Assembly (NCBI GenBank): GCA_035649175.1
Contig: DASRKB010000169.1
Coordinates: 61,889-125,888 of the forward strand
Length of the DNA: 64,000 bases
Reading direction: 5' to 3'
From: SCGC-AG-212-J23 sp035649175
GTDB taxonomy: Bacteria > Pseudomonadota > Gammaproteobacteria > Burkholderiales > SG8-39
The notes below the pieces were generated by a model. The model did no database searches. It was not told the origin of the DNA and saw only the letters and a program-made list of their open reading frames with translations. Below, piece by piece: positions 51,656 to 60,706 of the stretch. The translations under genes and the position numbers were made by a program. Position 1 is the stretch's first letter. Each line of letters begins with the position of its first letter.

Positions 51656-52840
51656 TCACGCGAGCTCGATCGCCATCGCGGTGGCTTCTCCGCCGCCGAT
51701 GCAAAGGCTTGCCATGCCTTTGCGCAGGCCGCGCTTCCTGAGCGCGCCGAGGAGCGTCACCAGGATTCGCGCGCCGGAGGCGCCGATCGGATGCCCGAGC
51801 GCGCAGGCGCCGCCGTGCACGTTCACCTTGTCGTGCGGCAGGCCGTGCTCCTTCATCGCTGCCATCGTGACGACGGCGAATGCCTCGTTGATCTCGTAGA
51901 GGTCGACGTCCTTCGCGCTCCAGCCCACCTTCTCGAAGAGCTTCTTCATCGCGCCGACCGGCGCGGTGGTAAACCACCCGGGTTCCTGGGCATGCGTCGC
52001 ATGGCCCGCGACCAGGGCGATTGGCGTAAGGCCACGCTTCTCTGCGGCCGAGCGGCGCATCATCACCAGCGCCGCCGCGCCATCGGAGATCGAGCTCGAA
52101 TTGGCCGCGGTCACCGTGCCGTCTTTGCGGAAGGCCGGCTTGAACGACGGGATCCTCTCCAGGTTCGCCTTGAACGGTGGCTCGTCGGTCTCGATGAACT
52201 TCTCGTCCTTGCCTGACTTGACCGCGATCGGCGTGGTCTCCCAGGCGAACCAGCCTTCCCTGTTCGCTTGCTGTGCTCTCTTCAAGGACTGAATCGCGAA
52301 TGCGTCTTGCGCTTCACGGGTGAACTGGTACTTCGCGGCGCAATCCTCCGCGAAGGTGCCCATGAGGCGGCCCTTGTCGTAGGCGTCCTCGAGTCCGTCG
52401 TAGAACATGTGGTCGATCACCTGGCCGTGGCCCATGCGCAGGCCGGCGCGCGCCTTGGGAAGGAGGTACGGCGCATTGGTCATGGATTCCATGCCCCCGG
52501 CGACGATCACTTCGCCGTTCCCCGAGAGAAGAAGATCGTGGGCAAACATCGCTGCCTTCATGCCGGATCCGCACATCTTGTTGATGGTGGTGCAGCCGGT
52601 GGCGAGCGGCAGGCTGGCGCCGAGGGAAGCCTGGCGCGCCGGCGCCTGTCCCTGGCCGGCCGGCAGCACGCAGCCCATGATGACTTCCTGAACGTCCTCG
52701 GGCTTGAGCTTCGCGCGCTCCACCGCGGCGCGGATCGCCGCGGCGCCGAGCGCCGGGGCGGCGAAGCCCTTGAGCTCACCCTGGAAGGCACCCATCGGTG
52801 TGCGGGCGGCGGAAACGATGACGATCGGATCAGGAATCAC
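51656..52840 (-). CDS. Acetyl-CoA C-acyltransferase (thiolase)
   Basis: 394 residues from GTG 52840. The catalytic Cys is in TTINKMCGSGMKAAMFA, the His in GGACALGHPIGASGARIL, and the last Cys in ASLCIGGGEATAMAIE. In this operon it cleaves or forms acetoacetyl-CoA from leucine breakdown. It overlaps the nitronate monooxygenase-like gene by 11 nt and is followed by the thioesterase. Confidence 0.93.
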   Translation of the reverse strand: MIPDPIVIVSAARTPMGAFQGELKGFAAPALGAAAIRAAVERAKLKPEDVQEVIMGCVLPAGQGQAPARQASLGASLPLATGCTTINKMCGSGMKAAMFAHDLLLSGNGEVIVAGGMESMTNAPYLLPKARAGLRMGHGQVIDHMFYDGLEDAYDKGRLMGTFAEDCAAKYQFTREAQDAFAIQSLKRAQQANREGWFAWETTPIAVKSGKDEKFIETDEPPFKANLERIPSFKPAFRKDGTVTAANSSSISDGAAALVMMRRSAAEKRGLTPIALVAGHATHAQEPGWFTTAPVGAMKKLFEKVGWSAKDVDLYEINEAFAVVTMAAMKEHGLPHDKVNVHGGACALGHPIGASGARILVTLLGALRKRGLRKGMASLCIGGGEATAMAIELA

Positions 52841-53915
52841 TTAGGGCTCCTTTCAGGTGGCGGATCGCTTCGGCGGTTTCGGCTTCGAGCGTCGCGACGA
52901 GCTCCGCCGCGGGCAGCGCGCGTGCGAGGGGCGCAGCCTGCCCGGCCCACATCGCGACGAAGTCCGGTTTGCCCGCTTTCGCGGACGCGGCGCGGAGGTT
53001 GGCCGTGACGTAGTGTTGAGCCGGGAACGCGAGGTACGGTGCGTCGGCGAGCTCGCGCACGAGGCGGTTGACGAGGGCCCGCGCGGGCTTGCCGGAGAAT
53101 TTCACGGTAATACGGGTTTCGTCTTCACTTGTTCGGGTCAGGTGATCTTTGTGCACTTGAGGAGCACCGCTCTCCGGGCAGGCGAGGAAAGCGGTGCCGA
53201 GCTGCGCAGCCTGCGCGCCGAGCGCGAGGACCGCGGCGATGCCGGCGCCGTCCATGATGCCGCCGGCGGCGACCACCGGGATCTTCACCGCGCGCACGAC
53301 AAGGCGCGTCAGCGCAAGCGTGCCCGTCATCGCGTCCTGAGGGTCCCGCAGGTAAGTGCCACGATGCCCGCCTGCCTCGCCGCCCTGCGCGATGACGAAA
53401 TCGAAGCCCGCGCGCTCCAGCGCTTGTGCCTCCGCGACGCACGTGGCGCTGCCTCCGATCACGATGCCCACGCTTCTCAGCTTCTTGACGCGTTCCGGGG
53501 CAAGGGACCCCAGGTGCACCGTGAACACCTTGGGCCGGAGCTTCTCCACCGCCCCGATCTGCGCCTCGAGGTCCGGCGCGTAGGGCGCGGCAACCGGGGT
53601 TGGCGCCGGGAGCCCGAGCTCGGTGTAGTAGTGCGCCACCGCGTTCAGCGCACCGCGCTGCGAGGCCGCGTCGATAGGCGCGGGCAACGGGGATACGATG
53701 AGGTTGATGCCGATCGGCTGGTCGGTCTGCTGGCGCACCCAAGCGACCTGACTCTTCATCTCGTCGGGCTGGGTAGAAGCAAAGCCGAACGAGCCGAGCG
53801 CGCCCGCCGCCGAGCACGCGGCGACGAGCTCCTGCGAGCTCGCTCCGCCGGCCATGGGAGCCTGGATAACCGGAACGCGGAGTCCGAGCCGCTTGGTGAG
53901 TTCAGTAGTAATCAT
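52830..53915 (-). CDS. Nitronate monooxygenase-like flavoprotein
   Basis: 361 residues. The FMN-barrel signature: VIQAPMAGGASSQELVAACS near the start, FDFVIAQGGEAGGHRG and PVVAAGGIMDGAGIAAVLAL, GAQAAQLGTAFLACPES. The family oxidises nitronates or acts as enoyl reductase. It is common in liu operons, but its role there is unknown. Coupled to LiuA through ATGA. Confidence 0.9.
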   Translation of the reverse strand: MITTELTKRLGLRVPVIQAPMAGGASSQELVAACSAAGALGSFGFASTQPDEMKSQVAWVRQQTDQPIGINLIVSPLPAPIDAASQRGALNAVAHYYTELGLPAPTPVAAPYAPDLEAQIGAVEKLRPKVFTVHLGSLAPERVKKLRSVGIVIGGSATCVAEAQALERAGFDFVIAQGGEAGGHRGTYLRDPQDAMTGTLALTRLVVRAVKIPVVAAGGIMDGAGIAAVLALGAQAAQLGTAFLACPESGAPQVHKDHLTRTSEDETRITVKFSGKPARALVNRLVRELADAPYLAFPAQHYVTANLRAASAKAGKPDFVAMWAGQAAPLARALPAAELVATLEAETAEAIRHLKGALSDS

Positions 53916-55054
53916 TTCGTTTCCGCGAAAAGCTCGCGCCCGATCAGCCAGCGTCGGATCTCGGAAGTGCCCGCGCCGATCTCGTAGAGCTTGGCGTCGC
54001 GCCAGAGCCGGCCGGTGGGCGTCTCGTTGATGTAGCCCATGCCGCCGAGGGCCTGGATCGCCTCGCCGGCCATCCAGGTCGCCTTCTCGGCGGCGTACAG
54101 GATCGCCCCTGCGGCGTCCTTGCGGGTGGTTTCGTTGCGGTCGAGTGCCTGCGCCACCGCGTAGACATAGGCGCGACAGGCGGAAAAGGTGGTGTACATG
54201 TCGGCGAGCTTGCCCTGCATGAGCTGGAACTCGCCGATCGGCTGTCCAAACTGCTTGCGCTCGTGCACGTAGGGGATCACGACGTCGAGGCAGGCGGCCA
54301 TGATACCGAGTGGACCGCCGGCGAGCACCGCGCGCTCGTAGTCGAGACCGGACATAAGCACCTTCACGCCCTTGCCTTCCTCGCCCAAAACATGGTCCAT
54401 TGATACTTCACAATCCCTGAACACGAGCTCGCACGTGTTCGACCCGCGCATGCCGAGCTTGTCGAGCTTCTGCGCTGTGGTGAATCCCTTCATCCCTTTC
54501 TCGATGAGGAACGTGGTGATGCCGCTTTCCCCTTTTCCATAGACAACAAGGACGTCGGCGTCCGGCCCGTTGGTGATCCACATCTTGTTGCCGTTCAGGA
54601 CGTAGCGATCTCCCCGACGCTCGGCGCGCAGCTTCATGCCGACGACATCGGAGCCGGCGCCAGGCTCGGACATCGCCAGCGCGCCGACGTGCTCGCCGGA
54701 GACGAGTCTCGGCAGGTACTTCTCCTTCTGCGCCTGAGAGCCGTTGCGGCGGATCTGGTTCACGCAAAGGTTCGAGTGTGCGCCGTAGGAGAGGCCGATC
54801 GAGGCCGAGGCGCGCGAAATCTCCTCCATGGCGATCACGTGCGCCAGGTAGCCCATCGCCGTGCCGCCGTATTCCTCCTCGACCGTGATGCCGAGGACGC
54901 CGAGCGAGCCGAGCTTGCGCCACAGGTCCGACGGGAACTGGTTCGTGCTGTCGATCTCCGCCGCGCGCGGCGCGATCTCCTTCGCGGCGAACCCGCGCAC
55001 CGAATCGCGCAGCATGGCGATGTCCTCGCCGTGGTCGAACTGCAGTGTACTCAT
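53912..55054 (-). CDS. liuA: Isovaleryl-CoA dehydrogenase
   Basis: 380 residues. ALAMSEPGAGSDVVGMKLRA and KMWITNGPDADVLVVYGKGE are FAD/substrate regions. The catalytic Glu specific to isovaleryl-CoA dehydrogenase lies in LDYERAVLAGGPLGIM. It oxidises isovaleryl-CoA to 3-methylcrotonyl-CoA, the entry to the liu pathway. It overlaps the upstream thioesterase by ATGA and the nitronate monooxygenase-like gene likewise. Confidence 0.95.
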   Translation of the reverse strand: MSTLQFDHGEDIAMLRDSVRGFAAKEIAPRAAEIDSTNQFPSDLWRKLGSLGVLGITVEEEYGGTAMGYLAHVIAMEEISRASASIGLSYGAHSNLCVNQIRRNGSQAQKEKYLPRLVSGEHVGALAMSEPGAGSDVVGMKLRAERRGDRYVLNGNKMWITNGPDADVLVVYGKGESGITTFLIEKGMKGFTTAQKLDKLGMRGSNTCELVFRDCEVSMDHVLGEEGKGVKVLMSGLDYERAVLAGGPLGIMAACLDVVIPYVHERKQFGQPIGEFQLMQGKLADMYTTFSACRAYVYAVAQALDRNETTRKDAAGAILYAAEKATWMAGEAIQALGGMGYINETPTGRLWRDAKLYEIGAGTSEIRRWLIGRELFAETK

Positions 55055-55488
55055 TCGGGCGTGTCGGGGGTATCGGGCAGCATCATCAGCGTCTGCTGCA
55101 TGGTGGCGATGTGCTTGCCGTCCTCAGCGTACACCTCTCCGCGCGTCACCGTCAGCGTGCGCCCGGTCTTCACTACCTCCCCGCGCGCGACGAGCGACCT
55201 GCGCGCCGAGGCGAGGATGTTGATTTTGTACTCCACGGTGACAAGCGAAGATCCGGCGGGCATGAGCGAGAAGGCGGCGTAGCCGCAGGCGGTGTCGGCG
55301 ATCATGCCGATGATGCCGCCGTGCACGAAGCCCTTCTGCTGGGTCAGGTCCTCGCGGTACGCGAGGGTGATCTCGGTCGCGCCCGGCTCGACCGACGCGA
55401 GCTTCGCCCCGATCAGCGCCATCGCCTTCTGGCGACCGAAGCTTTCCCGGATGCGGGTCGCGAAATGGGGATCGGCGGGGGCGTTCAT
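55051..55488 (-). CDS. PaaI-family thioesterase
   Basis: 145 residues from ATG 55488. Hotdog signature QKGFVHGGIIGMIADTACGY and EYKINILASARRSLVARGEV. First gene of the liu operon, 29 bp after the LiuR-type operator. It probably releases CoA from a branched acyl-CoA such as isovaleryl-CoA. It ends in a 4-nt overlap with liuA. Confidence 0.9.
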   Translation of the reverse strand: MNAPADPHFATRIRESFGRQKAMALIGAKLASVEPGATEITLAYREDLTQQKGFVHGGIIGMIADTACGYAAFSLMPAGSSLVTVEYKINILASARRSLVARGEVVKTGRTLTVTRGEVYAEDGKHIATMQQTLMMLPDTPDTPE

Positions 55489-55517
55489 GGGGAAGGAGCG
55501 AAGGGGGAAGAGGCTAC

Positions 55518-55539
55518 TTGACGTTTACGTAAACGTCAA
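55518..55539. promoter_or_regulatory. liuR box: LiuR-type operator before the leucine operon
   Basis: A perfect 22-bp palindrome, identical to that at 25659-25680 in front of icmF. Here it lies between the liuR stop (6 bp away) and the first operon gene (29 bp away), so LiuR would act on the operon without blocking its own promoter. Confidence 0.85.
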
Positions 55540-55545
55540 CCCTGT

Positions 55546-55929
55546 CTACCTCTGGCGCAGCTGTTTTCTCACGCGCTTCTCGAAGGCGTCGAGCTCGCCG
55601 AGCTGCGCCTCGATGTCGGCACGCTGCTGCAGGAGGCTCGCCTTGTGGGATTCCAGTACCGAGAGGAAGCGCTCGAGCTGCGGGCGCTCGTCGCGCCCCG
55701 GCTCGTACATGTCGATGAGCTCGCGGATCTCGGAGAGCGTCAGCCCCAGCCGCTTGCCGCGCAGCGTGAGCTTGAGCCGGGTGCGGTCGCGCGCGGTGTA
55801 GACGCGTCGCTGGCCTTCGCGGCGCGGCGTGAGCAGGCCCTGGTCCTCGTAGAAGCGGATCGCGCGCGGCGTGACGTCGAACTCGCGCGCGAGCTCGCTG
55901 ATCGAAAACTCGGCGCGTTCCGTTTCCAT
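55546..55929 (-). CDS. liuR: MerR-family regulator of leucine catabolism LiuR
   Basis: 127 residues. MerR helix-turn-helix and wing FSISELAREFDVTPRAIRFYEDQGLLTP, then RREGQRRVYTARDRTRLKLTLRGKRLGLTLSEIRELID and a coiled-coil tail rich in Gln and Leu. No Cys pair, so it is not a metal sensor; members of this branch respond to branched acyl-CoAs. It lies upstream of the liu operon on the same strand, with the operator between. The divergent MBL gene starts 25 bp away. Confidence 0.88.
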   Translation of the reverse strand: METERAEFSISELAREFDVTPRAIRFYEDQGLLTPRREGQRRVYTARDRTRLKLTLRGKRLGLTLSEIRELIDMYEPGRDERPQLERFLSVLESHKASLLQQRADIEAQLGELDAFEKRVRKQLRQR

Positions 55930-55954
55930 GGTAAGGTCGAATCGATTCTAGCTG

Positions 55955-56968
55955 ATGTCATCTCTCGAATACCCGTTCCCCGAGATTCCCGCCCCCGGCA
56001 CCACGCGCGAAGTCGCGCCGGGAATCCACTGGCTGTCGATGCCGCTGCCGTTCCAGCTCGACCACATCAACCTGTGGCTGATCGAGGAAGACGGCGGCTG
56101 GACGGTCGTCGACACGGGAATCGGCAATGCGCAAACCCGCGGCCTCTGGGAGAAGATCCTCGAGGGAAAGAAGGTCGCGCGCGTGATCGTCACGCACTAC
56201 CATCCCGACCACGCGGGTAACGCGGCGTGGCTCTGCCAGCGCTCCGGCGCCGAGCTGTGGATGACGCAGGGCGAGTACCTGACCGCGCACGCGGTGCGAA
56301 CCAGCACTGCGGGCTACACGGCCGACGCGGTGCTTGCGGTGTTCCGCCGCAACGGCCTGGACGAGAAGCGCGCCGCCGCGATGGCGGGCGGGCGCAACCG
56401 CTACGCCGCCCTGGTGCCCGAGTTTCCCTTTTCCTACCGCCGCATCATCGAAGGCGACGAGGTGCCGATCGGCGGGCAGCGCTGGCGGGCCATCATCGGC
56501 CATGGCCATGCGCCCGAGCACCTGTCGCTCTTCTCGAGAGCGGCCAACGTCCTGATCGCGGGCGACATGCTGCTTTCCACCATCTCGACCAACGTGAGCG
56601 TCTGGTCGATCGACCCGGAGGGCGACCCGCTGCGCCTGTTCCTCGATTCCGTGGCCCGCTACCGCGACCTGCCGGAGGACGTCCTGGTGCTTCCCTCGCA
56701 CGGCAAGCCTTTCCGCGGCGCCCACCGGCGCATCGAGGAGCTGGACTCGCACCACAGGGAACGCCTTGGCGAGCTGACCGAATCCATCCGGGAAAAACCG
56801 AAAAGCGCATTCGAGTTGCTGGGCGTGCTCTTCCGCAGGCCGCTCGACGCGCACCAGACCTTCTTCGCCATGGGCGAGGCGATAGCCCACCTGCACTACC
56901 TGTACTATGCGGGCCGGGCAAAGCGCGCCGTCGATCCCGATGGCATCATGAGATATGCAGCCGGCTGA
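55955..56968 (+). CDS. MBL-fold metallo-hydrolase
   Basis: 337 residues. The metal-binding signature THYHPDHAGNAAW is complete, with a further GHGHAPEHLSLF (His) and LIAGDMLLS (Asp). These bind two metal ions. Family members hydrolyse thioesters or lactones. It overlaps the start of phaC by 14 nt. Its divergent start lies 25 bp from liuR. Confidence 0.9.
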   Translation: MSSLEYPFPEIPAPGTTREVAPGIHWLSMPLPFQLDHINLWLIEEDGGWTVVDTGIGNAQTRGLWEKILEGKKVARVIVTHYHPDHAGNAAWLCQRSGAELWMTQGEYLTAHAVRTSTAGYTADAVLAVFRRNGLDEKRAAAMAGGRNRYAALVPEFPFSYRRIIEGDEVPIGGQRWRAIIGHGHAPEHLSLFSRAANVLIAGDMLLSTISTNVSVWSIDPEGDPLRLFLDSVARYRDLPEDVLVLPSHGKPFRGAHRRIEELDSHHRERLGELTESIREKPKSAFELLGVLFRRPLDAHQTFFAMGEAIAHLHYLYYAGRAKRAVDPDGIMRYAAG

Positions 56969-58736
56969 CAAGACCGAATCCGAGGAGCTCGCCAAGGTAT
57001 GCCGCGAGGTGGCGGAGCGATCCTCGAAGATCCTGGGCGAATTCGCGAAGAAGCAATCCGAAACCCTCTCCGCCGCCGTGCGCGACGAGATGGGCATCGC
57101 CAAGGCGTTCATGGACCTGTACGGCCGCATGGCGGCCGACCCGGCGCTCATGGCGAGCGTCTCGATGAACCTGTGGATCGACACCATGCGCCTCTGGCAG
57201 ACAAGCTGGATGCGCATGCTCGGCGTGGAGGTCCCGCCGGTCGCGGAGCCGGCAAAGGGAGATTCGCGCTTCAAGGACGAGGACTGGTCGAGCAACTTCC
57301 TCTTCGACATGGTCAAGCAGTCCTACCTCATCGCCGCGCGCCACATCCAGCACGCGGTATCGCAGGTGGAAGGGCTGCCGGAGGAGTCGGAGAAGAAAGT
57401 GGCTTTCTTCACCCGCCAGTACGTGGACGCGCTATCGCCGTCGAACTTCCTGCTCACCAATCCGCAGGTGCTGCGCGAGACGCTCTCGAGCGGCGGCCAG
57501 AACCTGGTGCGCGGGCTGAACAACCTGCTCGCCGACATCGAGAAAGGCGGCGGCGAGCTGCGCATTTCGATGACCGACGAGTCGGCGTTCCGGCTGGGGC
57601 ACAACGTGGCCACCACGCCCGGCAAGGTTGTCTACGAGAACGACCTGATGCAGCTCATCCAGTACGAGCCGCGCACCAAGGAGGTCTACAAGCGTCCGCT
57701 CATCATCATCCCGCCCTGGATCAACAAGTACTACATCCTCGATCTGCGGGAGAAGAATTCCTTCATCCGCTGGGCGGTCGACCAGGGGCATACCGTCTTC
57801 GTGATCTCGTGGGTGAACCCGGATGCGCGCCTTGCCCAGAAGGGCTTCGAGGACTACATGCTCGAAGGGCCGGTCGCCGCGCTCGACGCGGTGGAGAAGG
57901 CAACCGGCGAGCGCAGGGTGAACTTCATCGGCTACTGCCTGGGAGGCACACTTCTCGGAGCCACGCTGGGTTTTCTGAAGAACAAAAAGCAAGATCGGGT
58001 GGCGAGCGCGACCTTCTTCGTGAGCCTGCTCGACTTCTCGCAGCCTGGCGAGCTCGGCGTGTTCATCGACGAGGAGCAGGTCGCCAACCTCGAGCGCAAG
58101 ATGAACGAGCGCGGCTACCTCGAGGGCTCGGAGATGGCGAGCACCTTCAACCTGCTGCGCGCGAACGACCTGGTGTGGTCCTTTGTCGTCAACAACTACC
58201 TGCTGGGCAAGGATCCTTTTCCCTTCGATCTCCTCTACTGGAACGCCGATTCCACGCGCATGCCGGCGCGCATGCACAGCTTTTACCTGCGCAACATGTA
58301 CATCAAGAATCTGCTCGGCGTGCCCGGCGGGATCACGCTCGCTGGCGAGCCCATCGACCTCTCGAAGGTGACGCTGCCCGCGTACTTCATTTCCACGGTG
58401 GAGGACCACATCGCCCCGTGGAAGACGACCTACAAGGGCGCGCGCTACCTTGGCGGTTCGGTGCGCTTCGTCCTGGGCGGCTCCGGCCACATCGCCGGCA
58501 TCGTCAACCCGCCGGCCGCAAAGAAGTACCACTACTGGACCAACGAATCGCTCCCGGAGGCTGCGGAGGAGTGGTTCAAGACCGCGACTCAGAAACCCGG
58601 CTCCTGGTGGGAGGACTGGCAGGGTTGGATGGACAGCCAGAACGCCGGCGAGCCGAAAGTGCCGGCGCGCAGCCTACGAAACGCGTTCGAGGACGCCCCC
58701 GGAAGCTACGCGATGATGCGGATCGCTAGATCCTGA
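56955..58736 (+). CDS. phaC: Class I poly(3-hydroxyalkanoate) synthase
   Basis: 593 residues, typical of class I PhaC. The lipase-like box is GYCLGGTLLG with the catalytic Cys328; the Asp is in STVEDHIAPW and the His in GGSGHIAGIVN. It polymerises 3-hydroxybutyryl-CoA into storage granules. The start at ATG 56955 overlaps the MBL gene, suggesting linked roles in acyl-CoA handling. No phaA or phaB is adjacent. Confidence 0.95.
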   Translation: MQPADKTESEELAKVCREVAERSSKILGEFAKKQSETLSAAVRDEMGIAKAFMDLYGRMAADPALMASVSMNLWIDTMRLWQTSWMRMLGVEVPPVAEPAKGDSRFKDEDWSSNFLFDMVKQSYLIAARHIQHAVSQVEGLPEESEKKVAFFTRQYVDALSPSNFLLTNPQVLRETLSSGGQNLVRGLNNLLADIEKGGGELRISMTDESAFRLGHNVATTPGKVVYENDLMQLIQYEPRTKEVYKRPLIIIPPWINKYYILDLREKNSFIRWAVDQGHTVFVISWVNPDARLAQKGFEDYMLEGPVAALDAVEKATGERRVNFIGYCLGGTLLGATLGFLKNKKQDRVASATFFVSLLDFSQPGELGVFIDEEQVANLERKMNERGYLEGSEMASTFNLLRANDLVWSFVVNNYLLGKDPFPFDLLYWNADSTRMPARMHSFYLRNMYIKNLLGVPGGITLAGEPIDLSKVTLPAYFISTVEDHIAPWKTTYKGARYLGGSVRFVLGGSGHIAGIVNPPAAKKYHYWTNESLPEAAEEWFKTATQKPGSWWEDWQGWMDSQNAGEPKVPARSLRNAFEDAPGSYAMMRIARS

Positions 58737-59472
58737 CCTCCCGCGGCTTGCGCGGCGCGCGGGAGGCGAGCCGGTCGAAGAGCCATCCCGGCATCGCGCG
58801 CAACAGCACCGAGACGATCGCCATTTGCCAGGGAATCACCGCGAGCCGTCGGCGCGCGGCAATGGCGCGGGCGATGCGGGCGGCGGCGTCGTCGGCGGAA
58901 AGCAGGAAGGGCATGCGGAAGCGGTTGACGCGTGTCAGCGGCGTGTCGACGTAGCCGGGGCAAACGCACACCACCGAGACACCGCTGCCGTAGAGCTCCG
59001 CGCGCAGGCTTTCCATCCACTGGAGCGCGGCGGCCTTCGACGCGCAGTACGCGCCATTTCCCGCGAAGCCGCGGAAGGCGGCGACGCTGGCGATGCCGGC
59101 GAGCGTGCCGCGGCCGGCCGCGCGCATTGCCGGCGCGAAGGCGGCAAGCGTCGCGGCGAGACCGGCGACGTTCACGTCCAGGGTGCGCCGCAGCGCCTCC
59201 ACGTCGACGATGTCTTCGCCCCGCGTTCCCTTGCCCACGCCCGCGTTGGCGACGACGAGGTCGGGGGTGCCGAAGCGACGGACAAAGTCGTCCGCCGCGG
59301 CCTTTATCCCCCCGGTGTCCGTCACGTCGACCTGGTACGTGGCGAGCGTCCCGGGAAGTGCGAGCCGCACCGGCCGCCGGGCGATCAGCCCCAGCACCGA
59401 CTCCGCCGACGCGTAATGACGCGCCAGCGCCTCTCCGATACCCGAGGAAGCGCCGGTGATGACGACTCTTAT
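58726..59472 (-). CDS. Short-chain dehydrogenase/reductase (start uncertain)
   Basis: 248 residues if read from ATA 59472. The Rossmann signature VVITGASSGIGEALARHYA, VVANAGVGKGTRG and active YCASKAAALQWMESL are clear (Tyr and Lys). No ATG, GTG or TTG occurs at the expected position; the ATA codon overlaps the dsbA stop (ATAA). Either initiation is unusual or the true start is altered. It lies in the conserved block behind dsbA. Substrate unknown. Confidence 0.75.
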   Translation of the reverse strand: MRVVITGASSGIGEALARHYASAESVLGLIARRPVRLALPGTLATYQVDVTDTGGIKAAADDFVRRFGTPDLVVANAGVGKGTRGEDIVDVEALRRTLDVNVAGLAATLAAFAPAMRAAGRGTLAGIASVAAFRGFAGNGAYCASKAAALQWMESLRAELYGSGVSVVCVCPGYVDTPLTRVNRFRMPFLLSADDAAARIARAIAARRRLAVIPWQMAIVSVLLRAMPGWLFDRLASRAPRKPREVRI

Positions 59473-60077
59473 TGCTTCTTCCTGGCTTGCTCGACGAGCT
59501 GGCTCACGACCTGCAGCATGCCCTCGCGCGAGCCGCCCTGCTCGGGAGCGACGGTGTAGCGCCCGTCGACCGCCATGGCGGGCGTGCCCTGGATGCGGTA
59601 GCCCACGGTCATCAATTTTGCGCGCTGCGTCTTGCTGTGCACGGAAAAGGACTTCATGGCCTCGATGAATTTCTTCGGGTCCACGCGCTGCTTCTCCAGC
59701 CACTGTGTGAGCGCCTCCTGGCTGTCGGTGCGCAAGCGATGGGCGTGTATGGCGTCGAAGAGCGGCCGGTGCAGCTTGTCGAGCAGTCCGAGGGCCTCCA
59801 GGGCATAGAAGATCCGTGCGTCGTGCTCCATGCGTGCGCTGAAAATCGCCGGCACCCGCCGGAAGCGCGCCTCGGGCGGCAGGGTCTTGATCCAAGGCTC
59901 GAGCACGGGCTCGAGGTTGTAGCAGTGGATGCACTGATAGGAAAAGAACTCGATGACGTCGACCTTGTCGCCGGCGTCGGTCTGCTGCTGGGGAATCTCG
60001 GTGTAGCGGCCCTGCGCCGGCGCGGCGAGCGGCGCGAAGGCGAGCAAGGCGGCGAGGAAGGCGGCAAGTGTCTTCAT
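59469..60077 (-). CDS. dsbA: Thiol:disulfide interchange protein DsbA
   Basis: 202 residues. Signal peptide (LAAFLAALLAFAPLAAPAQG). Thioredoxin fold with SYQCIHCYNLEP, so the redox centre is CIHC rather than the common CPHC; MAVDGRYTV supplies the cis-Pro-like region. It introduces disulfides in periplasmic proteins. Downstream of SPOR and argS, a conserved betaproteobacterial order. Confidence 0.92.
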   Translation of the reverse strand: MKTLAAFLAALLAFAPLAAPAQGRYTEIPQQQTDAGDKVDVIEFFSYQCIHCYNLEPVLEPWIKTLPPEARFRRVPAIFSARMEHDARIFYALEALGLLDKLHRPLFDAIHAHRLRTDSQEALTQWLEKQRVDPKKFIEAMKSFSVHSKTQRAKLMTVGYRIQGTPAMAVDGRYTVAPEQGGSREGMLQVVSQLVEQARKKQ

Positions 60078-60079
60078 GG

Positions 60080-60706
60080 CTACGGCGTCTCCTTCAGCAC
60101 TTTGACCAGGTTCGCGTCGATCCCGTTCTGCGCGAGCGCTTGGCGGATGCGGTTGATGTCCTCGATCTTGTCGAACGGCCCCAGCCGCACCCGGTACCAG
60201 GTGCCCTTGTCCGGCAGGTTGGCCGGCTCGACGCTCGAATCGAACCCCAGGATCGCAAGCCGCGCCTTTTGGTTGTCGGCGTCGGCCGGGTTCTGGAAAG
60301 AGCCCGCCTGGATGAAATAAACGTCCTTGACCGCGTCCGGTTGACCCTGTTGACTGCGCGCGGCGCGCAAACGTTCCCGCACCTCCCGCTCGGTGACCGG
60401 CTCCTCCTGCCCCGGCAGGATCTTGTAGAAGTCAAACTTCGGCTTCTCGCCGGAGGCGGGCGGCGGGCTACCCTGGGGCAGGCCGGCGATCGCCGGTGGC
60501 TTCGCCGGCACCTTGCCGTCCTTTGTCGGTGCCTCGCGCTTCGCACCGGCGAGGAAAGGGATCTGCGTGCGGTTGAGGTAGAACGCGATGGCAAGCGACA
60601 CCGCCAGGCCGATCATCACGCCGACGAACATGCCGAACAGAAAGCCGCCCTCAGCGCGCCGCCGGGGCCTGGTTCGCGACGCGGAAGCCGACCGTGTTGC
60701 CATCAC
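60080..60706 (-). CDS. SPOR-domain cell-division-associated protein
   Basis: 208 residues. One membrane helix near residues 20-45 (FLFGMFVGVMIGLAVSLAIA), a Pro/Lys-rich linker and a C-terminal SPOR domain (DVYFIQAGSFQNPADADNQK, GTWYRVRLGPFDKIEDINRI) that binds denuded septal peptidoglycan. Overlaps argS by 4 nt. The Pro-rich linker suggests a periplasmic spacer. Confidence 0.9.
   Translation of the reverse strand: MMATRSASASRTRPRRRAEGGFLFGMFVGVMIGLAVSLAIAFYLNRTQIPFLAGAKREAPTKDGKVPAKPPAIAGLPQGSPPPASGEKPKFDFYKILPGQEEPVTEREVRERLRAARSQQGQPDAVKDVYFIQAGSFQNPADADNQKARLAILGFDSSVEPANLPDKGTWYRVRLGPFDKIEDINRIRQALAQNGIDANLVKVLKETP

Noticed and set aside
53118..53160. A GGGTCAG string in the nitronate monooxygenase-like gene as another REP copy
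   Set aside because: It lacks the inverted partner arm and reads as ordinary coding sequence of that protein.
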